Of a DNA stretch of 64,000 bases, positions 1 to 21,819 are shown piece after piece; positions within the stretch are counted from its first letter, which is position 1; each line of letters starts with the position of its first letter. Origin of the DNA: Lateolabrax maculatus (taxonomy: Eukaryota > Chordata > Actinopteri > Acropomatiformes > Lateolabracidae). The position numbers and the translations under genes were made by a program. The DNA lies in NCBI GenBank assembly GCA_031216445.1, contig CM062213.1, positions 9,735,501 to 9,799,500 of the forward strand. The letters run 5' to 3'. The notes below the pieces were generated by a model. The model was not told the origin of the DNA. It searched no databases and saw nothing but the letters and a program-made list of their open reading frames with translations.

Positions 1-208
1 ATTTTAAAACAATAGTTACATTTACTTATTTCAGGTTAGGTCGCCATACTGATTCACCAATGCATAAGAAGCATTTTACTGCTGTAGCTTGTTGATGTGA
101 AGCTAGTTTTACTTGATCTACTGTAGTACTAGTTTAATCATATCAATGCAGTGTATTTTTTAAATTCATAACATATTTTCCAATGTAAAATCTTATTTGT
201 TACTACAG

Positions 209-360
209 CTGATGGATAACCGTAGTGGAGTAAAAAGTACAATATTTCCCTGATACAGTGCAGTAGGAGTATAAAGTAGCATCAAATAAAAATACTCATA
301 CAGTATGTACTTTAATATTGTACTTAAGCACAGTACTTGAGTAAATATAGTCCACCACTG
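209..360 (-). mobile_element. CAGTGGTGG-family repeat, truncated copy
   Basis: Reverse orientation, ending TCCACCACTG at 360. It shares 'gagtaaaaagtacaatatttccctg', 'taaagtagcat.aaataaaaatactc' and 'gtacttgagtaaat' blocks with the copies at 36028 and 44100. Confidence 0.6.
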
Positions 361-3300
361 ATGATACATTTTTTCAATACTCTACACATTCATACACTCC
401 CTGATTAATTTATATTTTACTGAGTACAACTCAGATGACTATTAATTCATGATTAACTCATATTCCATTGTGGCAATAATATTGTTATAATAATAATATG
501 ATGATGACTGTGATAACATTTTAAATGTCACACTTGCACAAATATGTGCATAAAATGTATATTATAGCTGGCTTGTCCACTGGGTTGCTGTATATACAGG
601 AGGAGAATGTAACCATGAATTAATCATAAACATAACACATTAAATGTCAGCATCTCCACTGTCTGAGTCGAAGCTAAGTAAACCTTCAGTAAACATCTCA
701 TAAGGAAGTCAACCATAAAAAGCCATAAATAACATTGTGTCCTTTTGGCTGGCAAATGTAATTAGCTGATGTTCGTGTTTAAAAGGCCATTTCAATGAGG
801 TGGTGTGAATATCACTGATGCAACCTTTGTTCTGATCCTTAAATGTGGGTGATACAGGTAGAACCCAGCACTCTTTTCTAACATGCTGCATGCAGTTTAA
901 TTACATATTTTAATAAGAAAGATTGTAATAATGTTGTCCATGCACATGTAAAGAAGTAAACCAGTATTAATTGTACTCTTATACTGTATTCGTAGCAAGT
1001 TACAGCAGCCTGTCAGCCTCTAACTCAGCTGAAAATACTATCAGGGGAATCCTGCCGTGCAACCATGTAGACAGATGTTGGATGTACAAGATGTCAGAAT
1101 CTCTTTACTGTTATATTTTTCCTAAAACCTATTAGGTCTCCTCAGGGGAGCTGTTCAGTCCCTTCAGAGCAAAGCAGTCCAACATAAAATAACAAAATGT
1201 CTCATACTGTATGCTGCGTGGTTTTTCTCAGGTGTTCACTTGAGATTCATAAAAAACAAAGAGGAAAGAGAGGTGCTCTTATCGAGATGTAGAGAGAGAG
1301 AGAGTGGTGCGTGTGGGGGGGGGGGGGGGGGGATTGGGATCTTATCCTGACCTCCTGCTAGTATTTCATGGGCCCATTTGACCACTGTAGCCTATCCTGT
1401 GCCCCCATTTATTGTGATTGTATGGAGTTATTGAGGAGTCGGACCTATTAGGCTGGGAGCTGCCATGGCTGTCCGACTACCAATTACCGTAGCCTGCAGC
1501 CGTGTATAGCCTGCCCTAATGCATCTGGAGGTGGGGAGGGGTGTGGGATGCTGCAAGAGGGTGGGGGCAGAGGGGGTCGTGTCGTGGTGGTGGAGGTGGA
1601 GGTGGGGGTGGGGGGGTCCTCAGGAGACCTGCCACAGCAGCACGCCGTTAATCAATCCGATTTAGACCGGACAGGGACACACTTAGTCGCTGCTCCCGCC
1701 AACACTGCCATGGCGAGGGAGAGAAAATGTGTGCGTGACCTGCATCTCATTGGAGTGTAAGGACAAAAAAAGATGGATAGATGGGTCCAGAATGAAGAGA
1801 TAGCAAAGGGGTAGGGAATGGGAGAGGGATGATGGAAGGGGCGTGAGGTGTGGAGGGAGAGACAACAATTAATGGAGTGATGTGAGTTGAATTAAAACAA
1901 AGAAAATGTATCGATTCTTTTCTGTCTGAAGGAGGGGAAAAAATGTTCACCTTCTCTTACATGGAAGAAATGTTTGTATGGAGAAATATATTGAGTTGAA
2001 TTGATGAAATGAGTGGGGGAAAAAAAACACATTATTGGTTGGAGGATGAGGAGAAATGGGTAGTTTAGTCTTATTTGATTTGTCTTAGTGGTCACAAGAG
2101 AGTCATAGAAGCCTGATGACTGGTGGAGATAACAGACCATATCCTCAGTCAGTCCCAGACCTAGAGCGAGAGACAAGGATGGAGTGAGGGTATCATATTT
2201 GCATTCATTAATATGTATGCGCTTGTGTACTTAATTTTCCACTATTAAATGGATTGTCTGCTTGAATAGTTGGTTACTTACCCAATGATAGTGCGATTTA
2301 TTATAAGAAGATTTGCTTACTGGGAGCAAAAACAACTTACTTGGACTTGGAACTTGGGAGCGGGAGAGGACAACATAGCAGAAACACCCACGTAATGATT
2401 ACGGCCGCCTTATTTGCCATCAAAACAGCTCTTTACCCACATTGAAATGTTGTTGACTGAATCCTGTACTGTTCCAAGTGGGATACTGGATTGTTCTTCT
2501 CCAGAAGAAAAGCCAAGTCTTTGAGGAAGGACAAAACATGACATTATATTTAGCAACTGTGTGGGCTACCACAGGTGTCTGACTTGGATGTGATCATTAT
2601 GATCTTGGAATATGGGGGCATCATTAGATCTGTGTTCAGTGGTATCATATTTGTGTTAACTATTATGTACTGTAAACATGTACAGTAATCGTCAGATGTA
2701 ATGACTTCCTCTTAAATGTCTGGTCATACCATTACAGACCCAGCATCATTTTAATCAGTGGATGACATCCCCCGGGTTTATCCTCACGTAAATCTGTCCA
2801 GATGTAGATTAAAGAGTGAGGAACGACTCATCAGACCATATTACTTTTTAAATTGTGTCAGGCTCCAGGTTCTGTGGTCAGATAATGCATCTTTAGTGTG
2901 TTGGTTTTGAATATGGCAGATATTAATGTCAGTTTTATGAAGCTCATAATGCCAAGCTCTTGTTGTAACTGTGTCAAAGGGGTGTTGATTACATTGTTTG
3001 GTAATTTTGAGGTTATGGTGTTGTTAAACTGTCCATGGCCTTGCCTATGAATGTTGTCTATGCTTATTTAATATATAAGGATTTATTTATTTAGTTTTGC
3101 CATTAAAAAAAATCTGTTTGTTTGATACCCCTGCAGTTTCTGCTTGTTCGGAACTCAAATATAAAGGTGATGTTTCTCACACCTTTTGTGAAGTGCTAAT
3201 TAGGATTCAGCTTCAACATGAGCTTCTCACTCACTCGCTGTAAATGTAATGTAGTTTCTTCAAATTTAAAGCTGCAATAATCAATATTATTATAATTACA

Positions 3301-3440
3301 ACTGATCAAATTACTTTGTGTAATGTGAAAGGGGTTGTTAGTAGTGATACATTGACAGAGAATTATCATAAGCATTTTAGTGACTTTCACCTCATTTTTT
3401 TGGTTTTAGTATATGGCCCACTACGTTTTTCTGGTTAACT

Positions 3441-3630
3441 CTCATCTTTTCCAGCCACTGCAGGCAGCTGTTTTAAGTTGAAAAGCTCTAAAAACTCACC
3501 ATACACTACAGGTCCTGCCAGGCACCAAGCGGCAGGCAGACAAAGTTAGCGACTAGCTGTTAAACATAGTGGAGCAGTGGAGCTAAAGAGCCTGATATTT
3601 CTTTTGGGAGTTGGTAGAGAGCGAAACAAA
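3441..3630 (+). repeat. Dispersed repeat ('ccagccactgcaggcagctg' family)
   Basis: Shares order and wording with 52705-52895 and, reversed, with 30648-30790: 'ggcagctgtttt', 'ccatacactac', 'gacaaagttagcgactagctg', 'gtggagca' and 'agctaaagagcctgatattt'. Class unknown. Confidence 0.55.
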
Positions 3631-5051
3631 GTTAAAAGGAAGTGATTATTGGACCTACATCTGTCCAGTGGGCACAAATACGAATGAATACAAATGTTAC
3701 TCTGTATTTGCTGGATATATCAACAGTCAACTGTTAATGCTGCCTCTAATAATTTCCGGTATGCCAGTATGGTGTTCACAAATTGTTTAAAGTTCCTTTC
3801 TTGTGATTTAACAGTCTTTATCCCTTGTATGCATATGTGGAACACTGACCACTTATGCAGCTTTGGAAAGCTGAATACCTTTGAAATAATAGCCAGAAAT
3901 GTGCCTGAAACTGTTAGTAGCTACTGATACCGATGAACAATTGTTGTAGTGCAGCTGCAACAAACAAATGTCCACATATCAGCAGTCAGTATGTGTTTGC
4001 TGTAATTGCTTGACAAATTAACTGATGCCATCCTTGCGATCCCTATCAGACTATTCTCTGCAACAGGTGGATCAGGTGTGAGAGCTACAGTCCTCTGGAA
4101 AAATTGATGGTGGCTATGAAAGGTTGTGCTCTCAGATGGAGGTTTGAGGCCAAAGATCACTGCACATCTCATCTATCTACCCAGTCGAGAGGAAGGCATC
4201 TGTACTGATGACATTACACCAAGATCACAGAATGAATCAGGAAATAAAATAACACTGGTTACATCCAGATAAAGTGAACAGGCTGGTTGTGGGTGGGACA
4301 CTGTGATACGATGAGAAAGATAAACCTATTAAATCATCAGCCTATAATATAAAACACTGGATGTGAAAGAAATTGCCAGTTTTGATTAGGATTACTCTTA
4401 TTTATTAATGTGGTAATATTTGGGATTCTACCATTTATTTGTTGCATTAGATCACTAGATTGCACGTCTAATACATAGAAATCCATGTTTCTGCAATGTC
4501 TGTTTCCTCAACCGGGTAATTAACATTTAGATAGCTGTGGTGGAACACGTCTCCGTTGCAGGTGATGATTGGTGTTTTGGGGACACAAGAGAGGACCAGC
4601 GATTCAAATAAGAGCAGATAGGAGTGTGGGAGCAGAGGCATAATTTCCCCTAATGTCAAATTTGAAACTAGCCAGTGAAACTCATTCATCTTCAATATAT
4701 ACAGTCACGTACATACATACATACATACATCCAGATACATGCAAGTAATCTGAAAATCCTGTAGTTAAAATTTAGTTTTCTTGTATTTATGGATTTTAGT
4801 AAATACATATTTAATATCAGCACACTATATGCAGTACCTCTGTGGCTTATGGGTTAAGATGCAGAGTGTGAGTCACAGCGCAGACTCACGCGCAGGCAGT
4901 TTCTAAACTGGGGAGATATCGACAGTCAGCCGCTTCAACACAGACCACAAAACTCCTTAAAACAAACTCGATTGTCCAGTTTCTCAAAGGTTTTTCTTTG
5001 TTTCTTTCCATCTTTGCAGTCCATCAACTTCTTTTTTTGTCTCTATCTCAG

Positions 5052-5231
5052 GTGAGGGCCAGTGCAATCGCTCAAGATGCAGATCAGAACTACGACTACG
5101 CCTCCAACAGCGTTATCCTGCACCTGGATGTGGGGGACGAAGTGTGTGTACAGCTGGATGGGGGCAAAGTTCACGGCGGAAACACCAACAAATACAGCAC
5201 CTTCTCTGGCTTCCTCATCTACCCCGACTGA
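5052..5231 (+). CDS. c1ql4: C1q-like protein (C1QL4-type), last coding exon, 3' partial
   Basis: The exon follows a CTATCTCAG acceptor and encodes 59 residues plus a TGA stop, starting VRASAIAQDADQNYDYASNS and ending STFSGFLIYPD. This is the C-terminal half of a globular C1q domain and closely resembles the C1QL1-4 family. These are secreted trimeric or hexameric synaptic organisers that bind the adhesion GPCR BAI3/ADGRB3. The VHGGNTNKYSTFSG stretch and the PD ending fit C1QL4 best, and the neighbouring genes agree with that paralogue. The signal peptide, collagen-like stalk and N-terminal half of C1q are upstream of the window. One oddity is a cysteine in GDEVCVQLDGG, where I recall F, Y or V in other members. 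Which teleost duplicate (a or b) this is cannot be decided. Confidence 0.85.
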   Translation: MRASAIAQDADQNYDYASNSVILHLDVGDEVCVQLDGGKVHGGNTNKYSTFSGFLIYPD

Positions 5232-6563
5232 CAGTATACTCACATTTATATACTCTTTCTCTGTAATCAAGCAAAAAGTTTCATCTCCCTTCTGCATCTA
5301 ACACACCATGCTGCCATAATGTAATTTGTCATTTCAATGCTGTTCAGTACCCAAAACATTTAATAACATGATCACAGTTAACAAATAGAGTTTGAAGAGA
5401 ATTTGTGCAAAAATGAATATTGTATATATTACTAGTATCATCGATTTCTGTTATACACTTGTGTAATCATTATTCTGTGCCATGTACAGTATGTGTAAGC
5501 ATGGCTAAAACACATGATTCACATCTGTATCCCATGCACACATTCGCTTGTACACACACAGGTGTGCACACATGAATTGAACTTCTCTTATCAGTTGTTA
5601 ATCTGAGACGTGATGACCATTTTAGCCACCGGTCTGAAATCGACTGAAATGATCTCTGAATGTAGACTGTAAATTGAAGTGTGTGTACTTGGCTGCAGCC
5701 TCTCCCCTTCACTGTGAGATGGATTTCCAAACAAGAAAAGTCATGAATATATTGATTGCAGCTGATAATACATACGACAACATGAACATAATCCAGAATG
5801 TCTGCCTTCATGCTCGTGTGCAAGCATATGTGTGTGTTTGAGTTGAGGTGTCTGCTGTTAGTTTGACAAGTTGTCGGTAACAGTCCCTTAACACACACAG
5901 TATATCGATACTGAGATTTAGCTTTGAGATTTTCCCTGAGCCAGAGCTTATGACAGAGCCTCATCATGTCCTGCTATGAGCTGAGGCTTCATCCAAAGCC
6001 TCACCTGTTCAGTCTCACTCACACCCGGCATTCATAGTTTTTCTGTTGGACTTTACTGAAATAGTTTGACATTTTGGGAAATACGTTTATTTGCTTTCTT
6101 GCCTCGAGTTAGGCTAACCTAAGCTAAGTGCCTGCTGGCTGTAGCTTCATATTTACCGTTATAACAGATCTTCTCATCTAACTTTCTGCAAGATAGAAAA
6201 TAAGCATATTTTACAAAGTGTTGAACTATTCCTTTAATTTTACTGTGATTTACCTATGTGAAGATTTTCTTTTTAAATGCTGGTGACTGTTGTTTTACTG
6301 CCATATGCCATACCTATAGGTTTTCTGTGCCTTACTCTATCTTTTATCTTTATTTTTTATGCATGAGACAGTTGTTGAATCGAGGCTATATGAACAAGCA
6401 AATCCATGTGATACAAACAGATATCTGATGAGGATTTCTGATGAAAGCCTCTCCAACACGGGCAGTCCATGTAAATGTTGTTTCTCACTTTACGAAATGC
6501 AACTGAGGACACTGACTAGGAATCTTTGTATGTAACTGGATGTAACTCATTGCTGTAAATAAA
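5232..6563 (+). other. c1ql4: 3'UTR of the c1ql4-like gene with candidate poly(A) signal
   Basis: Non-coding sequence follows the stop codon. A canonical AATAAA at 6558-6563 is the best poly(A) signal in range. A teleost dispersed repeat (about 6046-6240) lies inside the inferred UTR. The end of transcription is inferred from the hexamer alone. Confidence 0.45.
6046..6240 (+). repeat. Teleost dispersed repeat, internally shortened copy
   Basis: The stretch beginning AATAGTTTGACATTTTGGG, followed by the 'gggaaatacg...tttgctttcttgc' block and 'ttaggctaacctaagctaa', is a familiar interspersed teleost sequence. This copy is short and appears to lack the middle. I cannot assign its class (SINE-like or non-autonomous DNA element). 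Confidence 0.6.
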
Positions 6564-9500
6564 AGTCCCCAAAATGGAGACAGAGGTTTATTCTGTATGG
6601 TGGGAAATACCTGTGGGAACAAACAACAGAAGCATGTCACTGTGTAATTCAAAATGTGCATTCAGAAAAATTATAAATATGTTTATGTAACCAAATTATA
6701 TTTAACAACTCTATTTTTTTCATATGATATAATACTTAAACGGGTACAATATAATATTCTTTGAATTTGAGCACATCTATTGTGGTTTTAGTGTCACGAA
6801 AGAAGAGAGCTTCATAATGGCCCAGTAAACGCTTGTTAAAATGTGTGGCAGAGATTTTACTGTCCCAATAAGTGACACAGACCAAGCTTTGAAGCCTGAT
6901 AGCATGACTGTACCCCAATGAGATGTGGATGTGAACTTTTCTGATCAACTCGTCATTCTTGTGCTGTGATTTAAAAAAAACATCCTGACATTGTATATTG
7001 TACACAGACATTCCTCCAGAGGGGCTTTACATAACCTCTGTGCCATGCTGCATCCTACTGTGTGTGTTTTCTGGCGCTGTTACCTTTGTTCACAATCAGT
7101 GTTGATTCAGTGTTGTGTGTATTTGTTATGTATGAAATCAGCATAGATTTTTCTCTGCCCTTGAAGACCATGAAACACAATAAAAAAGAAAATTCAGGAT
7201 TATTTTGCTGTCAGAGTAAAACCAGTGCTTTCTTTATTCTTTATTCATTTTGTTCTTTACTCTCTTTACTTTGTTCTCTCCTTGTACATTACAGGAAAAT
7301 CAAGAACTCAGCGGGCGTTGACATCTATTGTGATAAGTTTTCACAGCTCAGGGTGTTTTTTTTTATTACAAAGAGCTCAAGATTTTAGAAGCATTGGTCA
7401 AACTTATCATAGAGCGAGGTTCAGACATTCATTCCAGCTGACAAATATCTTCAAATAAGAACCAACAGTACCTACCAACCTACCTGCCATACCTTTGTTT
7501 CCTCCATTGATAAAGAATAATGCGGTAATTGATCTGACTTTGTGGACATTATTTTTTGATAACTGTTTTTTTTATTAAGGTGTTTGAGTTTACAACTCTT
7601 TGTGGAATTTACATGCAGTCTGCCATCTGAGTATAATAAACACAAAAAAGCAAAAGAAGGGGAGAAAAAGGAAAAGAAAAGGAAATTAGCAACCTGAGAG
7701 AATATACATACCATGTTGATAGATTAGTTTGATAGATAGCAAACACATAAGTAACACATAACACATAGTCAACAGACATGGAACATTTAACCCAGCATCC
7801 GTTCAGGAACAACATGGAAAAACAGAATAGATGTTTTGTCTGATTTGTGGTTTCTTTTTTTGTTTGTATGTCAATCTGAGAGAAATGATTTAAAACCCTC
7901 ACTAAATACTTTATATCCCAAAGAAGTAGGTGGTGATGCAGGGATTATAAATCTGTCATTCACAATTTATATGGTCTTATTTTAACACATGACACCTGCG
8001 TTATGTACTTGTCAACTGTAATGTTTTATCTTTTGTACAATACAAGTATTGTATGCAAGCCGGTCAAATGGATTCGTATTTGTACCGCTGTCCTTTCCCC
8101 AAACATCTGATTTGTTCAACCATTTGACTCATGTCTGAGAGCCACATCGTGACAGATGATGCCTCTATCTGACAATGTCGGGTTCAGACTACATGATATT
8201 TTTGTCTGTTAAAATGGTCACTGTGTCAAATTAGGCGATTAGAGAGTCATACATCTTTGCTGTGATTTGGCTGAGAGACATGACAGACTACACGTTGGTC
8301 CCCGACCAATCACAGCTTCCCGTCTTTCACCACATGCATGATGTCATCGGGAAGGAGGTGCTAAGGACCGACTTCCCGGGAACAAGAATGGAAGCAAACA
8401 ATTGAGTCCGGAGTCAACATTTATACCTCATGAGGCAATATTACATTTGGATCATGGGCATTTTGTGTGACTTGACAGACAACCTTGAGTTATTGACCAT
8501 CTCAAAAGTACATGCAAAATAGCCAAGAAAACCTTTTTAAGAGGTTTCTCTTTTTAATATATACACCAAACCAACTTAACTTAACCGACTTTGTCAAAAA
8601 TCACTTAACATCCCGACAGCTATCAATAATGTTGCAGGCCTTTAAGAAGCCTGGTGGCCTACCTGCCTGTCTACCTACATACCTGCATATCTGTGTTCAA
8701 TCTGCCCGTGAACTGCACATGACCAGAGTCTTCTTGATATCTAACCGTATCTAACGTTAACCAGCTGCTAACCAGCTGCTAACCAGCAATAAGTTACTGC
8801 ATCAAACTCAATTTCCAATAAAGGTTCCCCATTCTTACATGCTAGTGTGACAGCTGTGAGTACTAACAATAGCCATGTTCATTGTTTACATTCAGTATGA
8901 TAATGTTAGGTCTTTTCTTACATGTGAATGAGACATGAGGTAGTTGCCAACGATGCGCTGCATATCTTTATATATGTTAATCGTTACGGACCCCCTCCAA
9001 TTGCATGCACAACATTCTATTTATACATTTTGTAACATGTGGCAGCTATTATGGTTTATTATTTGTCAGTAGTTATCTAATTTTTTATTGTAGACACTTC
9101 ATATTCATCTTGGCCTCCTCCCATCATATACACAAACCCAGTTTTTAAAGAAAAAAAAAAGGGTGGCTTCATCTTTTTGGCATTTTTCACATATTGGTGA
9201 ATATGTTGGATAAATCTGATGTAGCTAGCTTTAGAGAAGTGGAGCCAATCTATAATATTATTAACAAGTCCATAATTAAAGGCTTGGTTCTTCGAATTAT
9301 TGCTTTAGGAGAGAGTTGAACACAAAAAATAACTGAACAAATACTTATGGAAATGTCGGCGAAATGTCTGGCAGAATTACATCTATAGCAACCTGTTTGA
9401 AAGTAGGTTTCCCATTATAAGACTTGTTTCTGCACCTGCTGCTGCTTCTACCGTCTGAAAAGCCACCCTGTGAAAATGAAACGCAGGTTGAAGGGAGGTC

Positions 9501-9699
9501 TCACTTCATGAGAATGAAACAATGAGATAGATCTTTAATTAAAGGTGAGATTAATACTATTCTGGATGAGGAAGTTCTTGCTGAATGCCGTGCAGACGAG
9601 ACGTTTGGGAGATGTTGGACTGGGGGGGTGCTGGTGGGGTTGTATCTCAGCAGTGTCCATCCCCACCCCCCGCCCCCTCCCCACCCCCAACCCCTGAGT

Positions 9700-9870
9700 C
9701 CCAGCGCTCCCTTCTCGCAGAGTCCAGTGTAAAGTTAATTGGACAGGGAGAGAGCGGCTGAGGAGGGAAGCGTTCAGCCCCATTAGCAATCCCCCTGTGG
9801 AAGGCTGAGCCGAGAGGATCACAGACTCACAAATAGGAGGATTAAAATAATCAATAGGCTTCACTCTCTC
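9700..9870. promoter_or_regulatory. Candidate conserved non-coding element
   Basis: The block is repeat-free and of balanced composition, with several TAAT/ATTA homeodomain cores (near 9736, 9783 and 9842) and a TCAATAGG-type motif, set in AT-rich and microsatellite DNA. This is the usual look of a vertebrate enhancer, but conservation was not tested. Confidence 0.25.
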
Positions 9871-9893
9871 TCCTTCAGCACAGATTGGTGCAC

Positions 9894-9921
9894 CACACAC
9901 ACACACACACACACACACACC
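9894..9921. repeat. (CA)n microsatellite
   Basis: Uninterrupted CA dinucleotide repeat of about 14 units. Confidence 0.95.
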
Positions 9922-10068
9922 GTTAAACAGATATGCAAACACACGCACACATTTGCTCATGAGCAAATACAAATACACAGACAGTCTGAGGAATACTAGT
10001 TCAAGGAGCACTACTCTCTTCAATGTTGTCACTGGACTTTCACAAATTAGCCTGGGTCATGTAAGATT

Positions 10069-10074
10069 CACACA

Positions 10075-10129
<55 letters not shown>
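10069..10129. repeat. (CA)n microsatellite with one CC interruption
   Basis: CA repeat of about 30 units, broken once at 10081-10082, followed by a short AT stretch. Confidence 0.95.
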
Positions 10130-10135
<6 letters not shown>

Positions 10136-10790
10136 CACCTATTCTATGTTAATTAAGGTTAATTTGAGCCTCCAGTAAAAAGGTCAGAGACATGAGAACA
10201 GTCTACATTGCTCAGTTATTTCTGTACTCATGTCTGCTTTCCTGTTTTTATGACTTTTATACAAAAGTCTGTGTATTTTTTTTCTGGATCGATTCATTAT
10301 TATGACAAAGACTTTCCATGGTCTTTTGATGTCATATTGAATATAATTTATTGCATATAATGCCTACAGCCTAGGGATAGGGTTAAGATCTGTTTTTCTT
10401 TCTATACAATTTTTGGTCATATATATCCGACATATATTGACTCCATGGGAGCTTCGATTTTTGCTGTAGTTTTTATATAATATTATAGGATACATTGTAG
10501 AATTATAATTCTTTGTTTGGCCATATTCATATAATATTAGATCTGTGACAGAGTGTTCATTAGTGACTTAAGTCTGTCATTTCCTTAATCTGTTGCAGTA
10601 ATTGGAAATTAATTAAATACTATCATTCCTATCCTTTTATTGTCAAAAAAACAAAAACCCTTTAAAAATGGCCGATAAAAACATGATTTTTCTCTCACAT
10701 TGCCTGTATTTATCACAAGGCTGATGAAGGAAAAGTAGTTTGATTAGCTAGAAATACATAACAATCAACACTTTCAGAGGCCAAATTGGG

Positions 10791-10801
10791 ATTATTATTA
10801 C

Positions 10802-10846
<45 letters not shown>
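10791..10846. repeat. (ATT)n microsatellite
   Basis: About 18 units of ATT with one ACT variant near the start. It produces meaningless poly-Leu and poly-Ile reading frames. Confidence 0.95.
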
Positions 10847-11799
10847 CCTCTGCTGCTTCATGCGGCCACACCATGACTCTTCAAAAAAATAAACAGGATA
10901 TTGCTCCTGAACAATACTGTGGGGATACTGTGTCAACTCCTATGCAATTAAAATACTTAACTGACACTAGGCCTAGTGGACGGATACAAATACAATATGT
11001 GCAATGACTGCCACTGAATCAGAACCTGGTCTGGTTGTTTTGATGATATGGGTCTTTCACTTGTGCATCCAGAAAAACCCTCCGGCCTGCTTTCTTTTTC
11101 AAGTGTCTCTTTAATTACTAGGAAAGTTATTGTCTGCCAATTAAAAATTTAAATTAAGCTAACTTTTCTTTTACCCCCACCAACACTTACAAGTAGGTAC
11201 TTTATTTTGATGGTTTAAGATCTGCCTCCTTGTGTATTTTATTCAAGGCAGTGGCAATTAATTAAACTCAAAATCACTCTCAGTGAGGAAACAGAAGAGA
11301 AAGACCGAGATGGCTGCATCACTGATTTCCAACCAGGCACATTTCTTTCAACTGCCACTTACAGTACATAAAACAGTTCCATTTAATTTAACTTATTCGT
11401 TTATAAAGACAGCGGCTGGCAAACTGCAGTCCTTTGGCAAGATGTTTTGAAACCAATAAAGGGACAGTTATTTTAACACGAATCAAAATTAAGAGAAGAT
11501 AAATATGAGATAAAATCAACCAACCACAACATTCAGGTCCAGCTTACATGTTAATACATTAATGATGACGGTCCAATAACATAATAATATGACACTGAAT
11601 CATTATGCATGATGGGTACTTGAACTCTTGATACTTCAAATACATTTTGTTGCTGAACCATTTCTTGTTTCAGTGTTTGAACGCAGGACTGTAAACTTGT
11701 AATTAACTGCTGTTGGTTTTGCTTTCAATTAAATTACCCGGACACTTCTTCCACCGGTGCTTCTCAAGTCTCTCACATTAAGGAGCGTTTTAAAAAAAT

Positions 11800-11932
11800 C
11801 ATTCCCTGCACGACTGCGCCACCTGCTGCACATTGGTCGTTATTACACCCCCCCGGTGGCGTCCCGCGGCTGCAGTACCGGACCTCGGCCGCTGGGGGGC
11901 AGCCGGCGTCGACTAGTTGTCTGCAGGCAAAA
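11800..11932 (+). promoter_or_regulatory. smarcc2: GC-rich promoter and 5'UTR of smarcc2
   Basis: Composition shifts abruptly from AT-rich intergenic DNA to GC- and CpG-rich sequence just before the smarcc2 start, and stays rich into intron 1 to about 12490. No TATA box is obvious, consistent with a CpG-island housekeeping promoter. The transcription start cannot be placed precisely. Confidence 0.6.

Positions 11933-21819
<9,887 letters not shown>

Larger units (their letters stand above)
1..5051 (+). other. Presumed intron of the c1ql4-like gene; no coding exon seen
   Basis: No convincing exon was found here on either strand. The exon at 5052 begins in the middle of a C1q domain, and C1q-like genes normally carry the signal peptide, collagen-like region and first half of C1q in one upstream exon. 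That exon is not recognisable here, so this stretch is probably intron and exon 1 lies before the window. It contains a teleost repeat fragment ending at 360, an 18-base G run at 1315-1332, a second repeat near 3441-3630 and an ATAC microsatellite near 4709-4729. Blocks at about 1360-1530 and 1620-1760 are GC-richer and repeat-free, with homeodomain-like TAAT cores; they could be regulatory. Confidence 0.5.
6564..11800. other. Intergenic region between c1ql4 and smarcc2
   Basis: No open reading frame here resembles a known protein. The longest frames are low complexity or lie over simple repeats. Contents seen are CA microsatellites (9894-9921, 10069-10129), an ATT microsatellite (10791-10846), and a block at 8100-8420 that may be an old DNA-transposon relic. 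A GC-richer, repeat-poor block at about 9700-9860 has homeodomain-like motifs. Confidence 0.6.

Noticed and set aside
1548..1760. Gly/Val-rich frame as the missing collagen-like exon of c1ql4
   Set aside because: There is no Gly-X-Y periodicity, signal peptide or C1q start; the frame results from GT/GGT-rich sequence.
5470..5967. 165-codon open frame on the - strand
   Set aside because: It lies antisense in the inferred c1ql4 3'UTR, has unremarkable composition for AT-rich DNA, no recognisable domain and no splice or promoter support.
6736..7011. 91-codon - strand open frame as a small gene
   Set aside because: The composition looks protein-like at first sight, but I recognise no family, and no splice, promoter or poly(A) context supports it.
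9535..10032. 165-codon open frame on the - strand with a poly-Val/Cys stretch
   Set aside because: The stretch is a translated CA microsatellite; the rest has no similarity that I recognise.
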